Assembly: GCF_002407605.1 (NCBI RefSeq)
Contig: NZ_NXGV01000001.1
Coordinates: 1,052,895 to 1,116,894, forward strand
From: Marinobacter sp. ANT_B65
GTDB lineage: Bacteria > Pseudomonadota > Gammaproteobacteria > Pseudomonadales > Oleiphilaceae
Direction: 5' to 3'
DNA: 64,000 bases
Shown here: one piece after another, positions 49,185 through 57,815 of the stretch
Layout of the letters: each line of letters starts with the position of its first letter
Numbering within the stretch: position 1 is the first letter of the stretch
Program-made: the position numbers and the translations under genes
The notes under the pieces: generated by a model
What the model was told of the DNA's origin: nothing
Database searches by the model: none
What the model saw: the letters and a program-made list of their open reading frames with translations, nothing else

Positions 49185-50222
49185 TTAAAGTGTTGTGGGT
49201 TGACGAAGCTGGTACGTTTGATCAAAACGGGATCTGATATAGTCACCCGCTATGATCGGCGGGTATTGAGAAGGCCAGTCCGGGTTCTGGCATGTTGGTA
49301 GAACTTTTATAAGGCTTTGTGAGTTAGGGCCGAAAAAGAATGGGATAGAGAATCTTTCACGACCCGATGCATTGATTACGCGATGCAGGGTTGATGCAAA
49401 ATAATTGTTCGTCCAGCGTGCCATCAGATCGCCAACATTAACGATAAAAGCACCGGGAATTGGCGGTGCCTGTATCCAGTTGCCCTGACTATTCAGCACC
49501 TGCAATGCAGGTACTTCGTCCGTACGTAAAATAGTGAAGCATTCATAGTCAGAATGAGGACCGATGCCTATCTGTTGTTCATCTACTTTTCCCTCCTGGA
49601 AGGGATAAGAAAGTACACGCATATGCGCCATTGGCCTGGTAATGAAAGGTTGGAAATACTCCTCGTCCAATTCCAGCGCCAGTGCAAACGCCCGGAAGAT
49701 CATCCCGCCTAACTCCAGCATGGCTTGATGGTATGCCTGAAGCGCTTCACGGAAACCCGGCAGGTCTTCCGGCCATTGATTTGGCCCATAGCCAAAAACA
49801 CCTGCGCGCACATCTTCATCATCCGGTGGTATATCCAGGGCGATATCAAATCCTTCGTGAAGATCACCTTTGCCTTCGATATTGGTGTTTTCATGTAATA
49901 ACGGGGTATAGCCGCGCATGTTTAATGAACGGTTAATGTCTAATGGGATCTTCTTGCTAAGCGGCTGGGCAAAAAACTGTTTGGCGGCCGAGAAGGTCTC
50001 ATCGATAACAGATGGCGGAACCTGGTGGCCAGTGATATAAAAAAAACCAACTTGAGTACAAGCTATTCGAACGGCTTCGCCTACGCGCCTGCGAGCTTCA
50101 GGGTCGGAGCCATACAGGGCTGAAATATCAATCTGTGGAATTTCTGAAAAATCGAGATTTCTGGCTTCCAGACCTGACGCTGTTAATGCGCGAGGCCCCA
50201 GGCCAGTGATAACCGTATCCAT
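49185..50222 (-). CDS. 2-oxoglutarate/Fe(II)-dependent oxygenase (IPNS-like)
   Basis: A 345-residue oxygenase of the isopenicillin-N-synthase-like family. The N-terminal domain begins IPQIDISALYGSDPEARRRVG. The double-stranded beta helix supplies iron ligands His and Asp in GPHSDYECFTIL and the second His in STLHRVIN, with the 2-oxoglutarate Arg in RFSIPFFF. ATG 50222 is chosen for its GGGAG ribosome site; 13 upstream codons are not conserved. It heads an operon with a BMP-type importer and a PucR regulator, so it probably oxidises the imported compound, perhaps a purine-like base. Confidence 0.88.
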   Translation of the reverse strand: MDTVITGLGPRALTASGLEARNLDFSEIPQIDISALYGSDPEARRRVGEAVRIACTQVGFFYITGHQVPPSVIDETFSAAKQFFAQPLSKKIPLDINRSLNMRGYTPLLHENTNIEGKGDLHEGFDIALDIPPDDEDVRAGVFGYGPNQWPEDLPGFREALQAYHQAMLELGGMIFRAFALALELDEEYFQPFITRPMAHMRVLSYPFQEGKVDEQQIGIGPHSDYECFTILRTDEVPALQVLNSQGNWIQAPPIPGAFIVNVGDLMARWTNNYFASTLHRVINASGRERFSIPFFFGPNSQSLIKVLPTCQNPDWPSQYPPIIAGDYIRSRFDQTYQLRQPTTL

Positions 50223-50603
50223 GCAAGAATCTCCCGTTGAAAAACTGTGCACTGGGCACACACCAACTTCCTCTGATAGTTGTTAACGCAAGAGCTGTGC
50301 CATGGTGTCAAGCGTTGGTTTCTTTGAAAAACAGGTCTGATTGCGAGGCAAAAAATGTGCATGATGCATAGGTCGAGGCGTTGGGTAGTTGTGGGTGCCC
50401 CCACATAGAGCGTCTGGCGCCCTATGTGGGGGCGGAAACTGAGTAAAATTCTTGAGTAAGGCAAATCATTGCTGCGGCAGGCCTGAGTGATAAGACTCTG
50501 CCCCGGGCCGGCAGCGGGTATTGCTATCTTTTGGGGTATCCCCTGGATGGCCTGACCGATATATTGGGCGGCAGCAGTCTGGAGCGGCCTGGAGAAAGCA
50601 GTC
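50223..50603. promoter_or_regulatory. Divergent promoter region, oxygenase operon and ydbH
   Basis: About 380 bp without a gene. For the minus-strand operon there is a perfect TTGACA (complement of 50306-50311) with only a weak -10 at normal distance. TGTGC-ACTGG-GCACA (50246-50260) is a short inverted repeat near the presumed leader, and TGTGCA recurs at 50356. A strong hairpin lies at 50397-50433. The plus-strand promoter for ydbH is not obvious. Confidence 0.5.
50397..50433. repeat. Strong 12-bp inverted repeat
   Basis: GCCCCCACATAG and CTATGTGGGGGC pair perfectly over 12 bp around a 13-nt loop. It is not followed by a T-run on either strand, so it does not look like an ordinary terminator. 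It may be a terminator-like boundary, an operator or an RNA leader structure. Confidence 0.6.
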
Positions 50604-52910
50604 ATGCGCATTGCCTGGAAACCCTTGGGGTGGAGTGTCTTTGTTTTTGTAGCGGTGGCCGCAGTGGCCGGTGCGTTATTGCTTCGTCAATTCTGGAACG
50701 AAACGCTGCAGCACAACGGTATTGAAACGCTGGAGTGGCAGGGGCTGGAACTTTCGTTTGCCGGGATGTCTGTGAGCGAACTTACACTCACTCAGTCCAT
50801 TCCTGCGAGGGATGCTGTATTGCACGGCAGGGACTTGATGCTTGGGTGGCGCGCGCCCGAGCCAGGGGAGGGTTGGCTGCCGCAGTTGACCCGGCTGGAA
50901 GCTGGGTACCTGGGGTTTGATCTGCATACCAAACTGCTGCCATCAGACCCGGAACCGGAGCAGGAGCAGGAACAACTGATTCAATGGCCGCCTGAATTAC
51001 CGGCATGGCTGCCTTCAGAAATCGCCGTACATAAGTTTGCAGTGACTCTACCATGTGGAGCGGTCCGTTGTGCTCTGGGGGGAGACCTGTCGCTGAGCAG
51101 TTCCGGAACTGATTCTTCCTCTGGTCAGCCGGCAGGTGCGATGCTGCCTGTTGAAGCCAGGGTTCAGCTTGAGCGTGACGGAGATCAGGTTGATGTGCTG
51201 GCAACCCTTGAAGGCTCTTTAACCAGTAATTCGGAGGTTTCTGCAAGGCTGGAACTGAGCTATTCCGCCGCATGGCTCCAGAAAGTGCCAGAGTTGATGC
51301 GGCCGGACTCTTTGACGCTGTCTGTCAGGTCTGGCGATGCTTTAGCTCCTGCCTATCCGGTGCCGAGTCCGGCCCAGGCCAGCACCAAGCAGGCCCTGTT
51401 GCCGCTGAACCTGAATGTTACCAGTCGTGGCGGCGCAAATATTGCAATTGACTCACACCTTGCTGTGTCCACAAAAGCTCCCTGGGTTGTACAGCTAGGG
51501 CAAACGCAACTTACTGCAGCTTTGCCGGAACTTGAGTCAGCCGGTTGGCTGCTGACAAAACCCCGGGTGCAAATGGCGTTCACCGGGTGGCTGGATTCTT
51601 CTGCTGCGACATTGAAGTTTGGTAAGCCTTCGGTGCTTGAGGTTGACAAGGCCGAGCCTCTTTCTGGCGCGGCCGCAGCAGCGGATGAAATATCGCTCAA
51701 GAGCTTTAATGCTGACCTGACAGGCACAACGCTGGAGGCCGGTTACCGGATAGAGCAGGGCGCTCTGGACAGATTCAGCCTTGCAGGCGCGCTTGGCCTG
51801 TCTGCAAAGCAGATCAGCCACCCTCAGCTGCAACCGCAATCCTGGCAGTTCAATGGCAAAGTAAACAGCAACCTTGCTCGAACGGATATTGCCGGCTTGC
51901 TTAAGGCCGGAACCGGAGCAACGGTGAACCTCGATGTGAAGTTTCCATACACAGGGCCTCTGAATCTGGTTGGCAAAATGCGCGTGAGTGGTAAGCAGGA
52001 AGCCGAAGCCTTGTATCGGACCTTAGCAGCCTGGCCGCCACTGCTTACGGTATCGGGCGGAACGGTCAGTGCCAATGCGGTGTATGCGCAATCGCAAAAT
52101 GCGGCAATGCAGCTAGAGGGAAAGTTATTGTTTTCCGACTGGAGCGGTACCTATGACCGGACCGCCTGGAGCCGAATGAATGGCGCAGCTGAATTCGGTT
52201 TTGATAATGACCGCATCAGAATAGCAATGCCGGAGCTGACCATAGAAGAGGTGAGTTCCGGCCTGCCGGTCGGGCCAGTGCTCCTTGCCGGGTATTACGA
52301 CGCACCGCTGGCGCAGCTTTCCGCCGGGCAGTTAACACTTGAGCAGTTTAATACCGGTGCTCTGGGCGGAGTGGTACGTATCCAGCCTGGAAGCTGGGAC
52401 CTGGCAAAGGCGCCGGTGACCATTCCTGTTGAGCTCGATCAGCTAAGTCTTGCACAACTCTTGCAGCTATACCCCACTGAAGGCCTTGCTGGCACAGGCA
52501 TTCTGAGAGGAACTGTTCCCGTGTTATTTGATCCCTCTACCGGCGTTCGGGTGGAACAGGGCCGTATTGATGCACTCAAGCCGGGAGGACGGTTACAGCT
52601 GCCGGCTGACCGGCTGCGGGCCCTGGCCAGCCAGAGCGACACCATGAAGCTGGTTGCACAGGCACTGGAGGATTTTCGCTACTCGGTTCTGGAGAGCGGG
52701 ATCAATTATGATGAGAGCGGAACCCTGATGCTGAACCTTCATCTCAAAGGCAGCAGCCTGGAGGTTGGTGAGGGGCAGCCTGTGGTTTTGAATATCAATC
52801 TGGAGGAGAACATTCCTGCGCTGCTTACCAGCCTGCAATTGAGTGGCAGAGTGAGTGATGCTGTTACTGAAAGAGTCAAAAAATTAGTGCAGGAGCGCGA
52901 ACGGGATTAA
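50604..52910 (+). CDS. ydbH: YdbH-family AsmA-like envelope protein
   Basis: A 768-residue protein anchored by one N-terminal helix (VFVFVAVAAVAGALLL) and otherwise made of alternating beta strands expected of a long periplasmic AsmA-like groove. The C-terminal part matches the YdbH domain. In E. coli, YdbH works redundantly with TamB and YhdP to carry phospholipids to the outer membrane. It precedes ynbE and ydbL, its known partners. Confidence 0.85.
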   Translation: MRIAWKPLGWSVFVFVAVAAVAGALLLRQFWNETLQHNGIETLEWQGLELSFAGMSVSELTLTQSIPARDAVLHGRDLMLGWRAPEPGEGWLPQLTRLEAGYLGFDLHTKLLPSDPEPEQEQEQLIQWPPELPAWLPSEIAVHKFAVTLPCGAVRCALGGDLSLSSSGTDSSSGQPAGAMLPVEARVQLERDGDQVDVLATLEGSLTSNSEVSARLELSYSAAWLQKVPELMRPDSLTLSVRSGDALAPAYPVPSPAQASTKQALLPLNLNVTSRGGANIAIDSHLAVSTKAPWVVQLGQTQLTAALPELESAGWLLTKPRVQMAFTGWLDSSAATLKFGKPSVLEVDKAEPLSGAAAAADEISLKSFNADLTGTTLEAGYRIEQGALDRFSLAGALGLSAKQISHPQLQPQSWQFNGKVNSNLARTDIAGLLKAGTGATVNLDVKFPYTGPLNLVGKMRVSGKQEAEALYRTLAAWPPLLTVSGGTVSANAVYAQSQNAAMQLEGKLLFSDWSGTYDRTAWSRMNGAAEFGFDNDRIRIAMPELTIEEVSSGLPVGPVLLAGYYDAPLAQLSAGQLTLEQFNTGALGGVVRIQPGSWDLAKAPVTIPVELDQLSLAQLLQLYPTEGLAGTGILRGTVPVLFDPSTGVRVEQGRIDALKPGGRLQLPADRLRALASQSDTMKLVAQALEDFRYSVLESGINYDESGTLMLNLHLKGSSLEVGEGQPVVLNINLEENIPALLTSLQLSGRVSDAVTERVKKLVQERERD

Positions 52911-52952
52911 GACGACCTGTTAGAGTAGACGGCAACCAAGGAGTACACCGAT

Positions 52953-53168
52953 ATGATGCAATATTGTTTGAGGTTTCCCCGGCGCATGCCCGCCCTGTTT
53001 GCGGGCCTGATTACGGGGGCGTTGCTGGCAGCCTGTACACCGACTGTTCAGGTTGCCGCGCCGAAAGAGCCGATTACTGTAAATCTGAATGTAAAAATTC
53101 AGCATGAGATCTATGTGAAGGTCGATAAAGATGTGGACGAACTGTTCAGCGAGAAAGGCCTGTTCTGA
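52953..53168 (+). CDS. ynbE: YnbE-family lipoprotein
   Basis: A 71-residue lipoprotein with signal peptide and lipobox LLAAC. The short mature part contains VNLNVKIQHEIYVKVDKDVDELF. It matches YnbE, the outer-membrane partner that completes the YdbH bridge by beta-strand stacking. An AAGGAG ribosome site precedes ATG 52953, with a second ATG three bases later. It lies 42 bp after ydbH. Confidence 0.88.
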   Translation: MMQYCLRFPRRMPALFAGLITGALLAACTPTVQVAAPKEPITVNLNVKIQHEIYVKVDKDVDELFSEKGLF

Positions 53169-53211
53169 TTTTTTTTTATTTTGTCTGCAGCGAATTATTA
53201 AGGAGTTAACA

Positions 53212-53556
53212 ATGACATTATTTGCGCGATTCAGTGCCCTCGTTCTAGCGTTTTTCCTGGCTCTGCCTGCAATGGCCATGAGTCTGGATGAGGCGAAGAA
53301 TGCCCTCGAATCAGCAAAAAGCGAGGGACTGGTTGGTGAGACGCCGGAAGGTTATCTGGCGGCTGTGAGCTCTGACCAGAAAGCCAAAGAGATTGCGAGT
53401 GCGATTAACGATGCCAGGCGAGAGGCTTACAAAAAAATCGCCGAGAAACATGATATTGCGGTAACCAAAGTAGAGACAGTGGCAGGGCAGAGGGCGGTCG
53501 AAAAAACGCCGAAGGGGCAATACATTCGGGTGAACGATCGTTGGATAAAAAAGTAG
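53212..53556 (+). CDS. ydbL: YdbL-family periplasmic protein (DUF1318)
   Basis: A 114-residue exported protein: a signal peptide ending ALPAMA, then the DUF1318 region with LDEAKNALESAKSEGLVGET and a C-terminal GQYIRVNDRWIKK. YdbL is thought to keep YnbE in the right oligomeric state. The ATG at 53212 has a TTAAGGAG ribosome site; the longer frame from 53131 runs into ynbE and is not used. Confidence 0.88.
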   Translation: MTLFARFSALVLAFFLALPAMAMSLDEAKNALESAKSEGLVGETPEGYLAAVSSDQKAKEIASAINDARREAYKKIAEKHDIAVTKVETVAGQRAVEKTPKGQYIRVNDRWIKK

Positions 53557-53666
53557 GAGTGAACGGAGCGGCGGGTGGATGGATTGATTTATACCCAAAC
53601 GGTCTTAATGTTGGGCCGTTGCTTGCCGTTAACTGTTACACATAAGCTCTTGCGGAGGAAATCATT

Positions 53667-54212
53667 ATGGTAGCGCCAATCATTGGTCGCGGGCCGGATA
53701 CGACTGGCCGATTAACTACGGGGGCGACTGAAACCCGTTCCGCTGGACGGGTATCCACCGGGGCGCATGTCGACAAGCAGGCTTCTATTCGCACACCCGC
53801 GGACGCAATCAGCGTTATGCGCACTCGCATGGAACAGCGGCTGCAGGAAGCCATGGGAAATCAGAGCAAGCCTGTGTCGGGTGCGGATAAGTATGCGGAA
53901 CAGTCTGAGCCATCCTCGGCCTCTGACGTTGCCAGTGTAATTCTCGGGTTCGTACAGAATCGCCTGCAGCAGGAAGCAGATGGCGGTGCCGACGCTGAGA
54001 AACTGGCGGACCTGATGTCACAGGCCCGGGCCGGAATCGAACAGGGTTACGCGGAGGCACGAGAGCAGATTGAGGCACTGGGCATGATGAACGAGACACT
54101 TTCCGGGGAGATTGATGAAGGTTTCAGTCTTATCCAGGAGGGGCTTCTGAATCTGGAAAAGCTGTTTTCAGGTATAGAGCCTGAAACGGATAGTCCAACC
54201 GAGACCGGCTAA
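53667..54212 (+). CDS. DUF5610-type hypothetical protein
   Basis: A 181-residue hydrophilic protein. A disordered N terminus rich in Gly, Thr and Arg (to about residue 45) is followed by amphipathic helices with VASVILGFVQNRLQQEAD and ARAGIEQGYAEAREQIEALG, which resemble DUF5610 proteins. No signal peptide or catalytic motif is present. A GGAGGAAA ribosome site precedes the ATG. Confidence 0.7.
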   Translation: MVAPIIGRGPDTTGRLTTGATETRSAGRVSTGAHVDKQASIRTPADAISVMRTRMEQRLQEAMGNQSKPVSGADKYAEQSEPSSASDVASVILGFVQNRLQQEADGGADAEKLADLMSQARAGIEQGYAEAREQIEALGMMNETLSGEIDEGFSLIQEGLLNLEKLFSGIEPETDSPTETG

Positions 54213-54257
54213 ATCACCGGAAGTGTGGTCCCGGGTGCACGGAGAACAGGCAACGAC

Positions 54258-55400
54258 ATGATTACGCCCGCCAATACATCGGATAACCGTAAACTTGCCA
54301 GATCCCGGCTACCCCGAATGATGTTCGACTATTTTGATGGTGGCGCCTTTTCCGAACAGACTCTCAGTGAAAATACTGAGGATTTCCGGAAGCTGCATTT
54401 TCGCCAGCGGGTTATGCGGGATGTTTCCACCGTTTCTGCCGCTGGAAGAATACTGGGGCAGGATGTTTCACTGCCTCTGGCTCTCGCCCCGGTTGGCCTT
54501 GCAGGTATGCTTGCAAGGCGGGGCGAGGTCCAGGCCGCGCGGGCAGCACAGAAAAGCGGTGTGCCCTTTTGTCTGAGTACAGTTTCCATCTGCTCTATCG
54601 AGGAGGTTTCCGGGGCAACCGGTTCGGCCAACTGGTTTCAGCTATACGTACTGAAAGACAGGGGGTATTCAGAAGCGCTGCTTAACCGGGCACACAAGGC
54701 AGGGTATTCGACGCTCGTCTTTACTGTGGATCTTCCAAAGCTTGGTATGCGCTACAGGGATGTACGTAATGGCATGAATGGAGGCCTCTCGCCCTGGGGG
54801 AAAATCCGGAAGCTCTCCGACCTGCTTGCCCATCCATTCTGGCTTTGGGATGTTGCTATCAAGGGCAAGCCCCTGACGTTTGGAAATCTTTCTGATGCGG
54901 TGCCTTCGGGGCGCAACCCTGAGGATTTCAAAGCCTGGGTTGATCAGCAGTTTGATGCCTCTGTTACCTGGAAAGATCTGGACTGGGTAAGACAGCATTG
55001 GCCCGGCAAGCTTGTGATCAAGGGTATTATGCACCCCGATGATGCCCGTTCGGCTATTGATGTCGGGGCTGATGGTATTGTTGTTTCCAATCATGGCGGG
55101 CGACAACTGGATGGCGCACCTTCAACTATCTCTGCGTTGCCGGCCATTGTGGACGCGGTTTCAGGGAAAACCGAAATTCTGTTTGATGGTGGCGTGCAGT
55201 CGGGGCAGGATGTTGTACGGGCGCTCTGTCTGGGTGCAGACGCCTGTCTGGCCGGGCGTGCATGGGCCTATGCGCTTGCCGCTGGTGGCGAGGCGGCCGT
55301 TGTCCGGATGCTGGAAAACTTTCGTTATGAGGTGGAATTGACGCTTGCACTACTGGGTAAAAATTCCATAGAGCAGCTAAGCCCCGATGATCTTGTCTGA
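54258..55400 (+). CDS. FMN-dependent alpha-hydroxy acid dehydrogenase (lactate-type)
   Basis: A 380-residue enzyme of the LldD / glycolate oxidase family. FMN-binding and catalytic sequences visible are PLALAPVGLAGMLA, the FCLSTVSICSIEEV strand, KGIMHPDDARSAIDVGADG and the active VVSNHGGRQLDGA with its catalytic His and following Arg. It would oxidise L-lactate or a similar hydroxy acid and feed electrons to the quinone pool. ATG 54258 is chosen; a GTG at 54225 gives 11 more residues without homology. Confidence 0.9.
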   Translation: MITPANTSDNRKLARSRLPRMMFDYFDGGAFSEQTLSENTEDFRKLHFRQRVMRDVSTVSAAGRILGQDVSLPLALAPVGLAGMLARRGEVQAARAAQKSGVPFCLSTVSICSIEEVSGATGSANWFQLYVLKDRGYSEALLNRAHKAGYSTLVFTVDLPKLGMRYRDVRNGMNGGLSPWGKIRKLSDLLAHPFWLWDVAIKGKPLTFGNLSDAVPSGRNPEDFKAWVDQQFDASVTWKDLDWVRQHWPGKLVIKGIMHPDDARSAIDVGADGIVVSNHGGRQLDGAPSTISALPAIVDAVSGKTEILFDGGVQSGQDVVRALCLGADACLAGRAWAYALAAGGEAAVVRMLENFRYEVELTLALLGKNSIEQLSPDDLV

Positions 55401-55401
55401 T

Positions 55402-55431
55402 CCCTGTTTGTGGTACCGAACCACAACAGGG
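55402..55431. terminator. Hairpin between convergent dehydrogenase and PLP-enzyme genes
   Basis: CCCTGTTTGTGGT and ACCACAACAGGG pair with one bulged T around a short loop, directly after the dehydrogenase stop. No T-run is present. It is probably a shared transcription boundary for the two convergent genes. Confidence 0.5.
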
Positions 55432-55470
55432 GTCTGAAGAACTGACCACAGAGTTCTGGGTAACGGCGAT

Positions 55471-56661
55471 TTACAACCGCTCCAGTGCCTGTTGCAGATC
55501 TGCTATCAGGTCTTTCACATCTTCCAGTCCGACAGATAGTCGCAGCATACTGTCTGTTATGCCCTGACGTTCCCTCTCCTGGCGGCTGATGCCGTGATGA
55601 CTCGTAACACAGGGTTGTGAAACAAGGCTTTCTACGCCACCCAGACTGGTGGCCAGCAGGAAAACCCGCAGGCTGTCGGCAACTCTGGCCGTTTGCTCCT
55701 GGCTGCCTTTGAGTTCCAGTGTCATCACGCCGCCAAACCCGTCCATTTGTTGTGAGGCCAGGCGATGACCGGGGAAATCCGGTAACCCCGGATATAACAC
55801 TCGCTTGATTGCCGGATGGCCCTCCATTGCGCGGGCGACGGCCATTGCATTGTCATTGTGCTGTCGGATCCTTACGGGCAGGGTCCTGAGGCTTCGGGAG
55901 AGAAGGGCGGCGGTTTCCGGTGCCAGAATCTGGCCCAGGTTTTTTCGCCACACGGCAATGGGTCTGGTTCGCTCTGCAGACGCCATTACAGCGCCAGCGG
56001 TAATGTCACTGTGGCCGCCAAGAAACTTGGTTGCGCTGTGAATACTCAGGTCCGCACCCAGTGACAGAGGTTGTTGATTTATCGGTGAGGCAAAGGTGTT
56101 GTCAACTGCAAGAAGGGCTTCCCTGGCATGAGCCAGTTGAGCCAGATCCCGGATATCCAGTATTTCCAGTGTCGGGTTGGCCGGGGTTTCACAGTATACC
56201 AGCATGCCTGGCCTGTTCAGAGCTCCGGCCAGTTGGTCATATTCATTCTTCAGTAAAAAGGTAACGGGAATTCCCAAGGGTTCCAGGTGTCGGGTGAGCA
56301 GCTCCTGGGTTCCGCCATAAAGGTCGCCGATACAGACGATACCTTCACGTCCGTGTGCAAATAAAGTTGAAGAAATAGCAGCCATGCCAGACGCAAATGC
56401 CAGAGCATCCTCTGCGCCTTCAAGACCTGCCAGCCCCTGCTCGAGTTCCCGGATAGTGGGGTTGCTGCCCCAGCGGGTGTAAAGGTTGCCAGATGTACGG
56501 CCTTCAATCACATTCTGCAAGGAAGCAGTGTCGGCGAAGCGGTAAGTAGTGGTGTTGTAAACCGGCGAATAGGGGCTGCCAAGGCTATCCTTGTGGCGGC
56601 GATTATGAATGATGCGGGTGGCTCTGCCATGTTCTGGTTTAGGCTCGGACTCGGGCTGCAT
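55471..56661 (-). CDS. Trans-sulfuration PLP enzyme (cystathionine gamma-synthase / beta-lyase type)
   Basis: A 396-residue Cys/Met-metabolism PLP enzyme. The PLP lysine lies in SIHSATKFLGGHSD. The N terminus includes YRFADTASLQNVIEGR and YTRWGSNPTIRELE, with the tyrosine and arginine that bind PLP phosphate. The late TSLGGVESLVSQPC motif is also typical. Which reaction it carries out (cystathionine synthase, lyase or methionine gamma-lyase) cannot be decided here. A GGGAGG ribosome site precedes the ATG. Confidence 0.88.
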   Translation of the reverse strand: MQPESEPKPEHGRATRIIHNRRHKDSLGSPYSPVYNTTTYRFADTASLQNVIEGRTSGNLYTRWGSNPTIRELEQGLAGLEGAEDALAFASGMAAISSTLFAHGREGIVCIGDLYGGTQELLTRHLEPLGIPVTFLLKNEYDQLAGALNRPGMLVYCETPANPTLEILDIRDLAQLAHAREALLAVDNTFASPINQQPLSLGADLSIHSATKFLGGHSDITAGAVMASAERTRPIAVWRKNLGQILAPETAALLSRSLRTLPVRIRQHNDNAMAVARAMEGHPAIKRVLYPGLPDFPGHRLASQQMDGFGGVMTLELKGSQEQTARVADSLRVFLLATSLGGVESLVSQPCVTSHHGISRQERERQGITDSMLRLSVGLEDVKDLIADLQQALERL

Positions 56662-56900
56662 AAGGCACCTCCCTGATGCTGACTATAAGGGGTGAATGGG
56701 GATATAGAGGCTTGGCCCGAGTTATTCTGGCAGGCATGTGCCTGCCTGGCCACAGGGTAAGATGATCAATGCCAAACGGCGTTGTGTCAGCCCATGTCCA
56801 GAGACGGTTTATTGGCCATCTGATATGCTTGGTTACAGCTACCCGCCTCATAGGCCGGGCTGGCTCTTCTTGAAAAATTACTGATGCTGGAGTTTTCGGT

Positions 56901-57815
56901 ATGCCGGTTATGGTCCAGGCGCTGGTGCCTGTTTTTGCGCTTATTGTATTGGGACATTTGTTTCGGCGCTGGGGATTCCCTTCTATTGAGTTCTGGCCTC
57001 AGGCGGAGCGCTTCACATACTACGTGCTCTTCCCCGCAATGCTGGTTTACAAGCTCGGCCAGGCCCGGTTACCTGCCTCGGCCTATGGTGATATGGCATT
57101 GCTTATTGGTTCCATGCTGCTGGCGATGACACTGCTGCTGGTAGTCGTGCAGTTTTTCTGGCGTTGGGAGGGGCCTGTTTTCTCTTCGGTCTATCAGGGT
57201 GCTATCCGGTTCAATTCATATGTTGGTCTGGCTGCGGGCGGAATGCTGCTGGGTGATGAAGGTCTGTCGCTTACCGCAATCGCTGTTGCTGTAATGGTGC
57301 CGACGCTGAACCTGATGTGTATTCTAATGTTTTCTCTGGTTGTGACTCAGGGGCCGGTGAAAATCAAGCCGGTGTTGCGTGCCATAGTCTCGAACCCTCT
57401 GATTGTTGGATCGGTGCTCGGGGTAGTCTGGAGTTTTTTCGAGATTGGTTTTCATCCACTTCTCGCAGGCACGCTCGAGCCTTTGAGTAACCTGGCGCTG
57501 CCGATGGGGTTGATGACGGTTGGCGCAGGGCTTCAGCTTAAAGCCCTGCGGGGGGGATCTGTGCCTTTCATTGTGTCATCGGTATTGAAGCTGTTGCTGT
57601 TTCCGTTAATGACAGCCGGCCTTGCCATTGTGCTGGGGTTTGATGGAGTGCTGGTCCAGGTGGCGGTACTTATGGCCACCCTTCCAACGGCGACATCGGC
57701 TTATATACTGGCAAGGCAGTTAGGTGGCGATGCGCCGCTGATGGCAGGCATAATCAGTGCTCAGACTCTTCTCGCCATGGTGTCTATACCATTAATGCTC
57801 AGCATTCTCTGGTAA
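56901..57815 (+). CDS. AEC-family (auxin efflux carrier-like) transporter
   Basis: A 304-residue membrane protein with about ten helices in two inverted halves. FNSYVGLAAGGMLLG and late LPTATSAYILARQLGGD match the AEC family of bacterial organic acid or amino-acid derivative transporters. The substrate is not evident. Its last 24 bp overlap the end of convergent znuA. Confidence 0.85.
   Translation: MPVMVQALVPVFALIVLGHLFRRWGFPSIEFWPQAERFTYYVLFPAMLVYKLGQARLPASAYGDMALLIGSMLLAMTLLLVVVQFFWRWEGPVFSSVYQGAIRFNSYVGLAAGGMLLGDEGLSLTAIAVAVMVPTLNLMCILMFSLVVTQGPVKIKPVLRAIVSNPLIVGSVLGVVWSFFEIGFHPLLAGTLEPLSNLALPMGLMTVGAGLQLKALRGGSVPFIVSSVLKLLLFPLMTAGLAIVLGFDGVLVQVAVLMATLPTATSAYILARQLGGDAPLMAGIISAQTLLAMVSIPLMLSILW

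Noticed and set aside
50531..50725. Short plus-strand frame before ydbH
   Set aside because: It overlaps the ydbH start in another frame and has no protein-like features.
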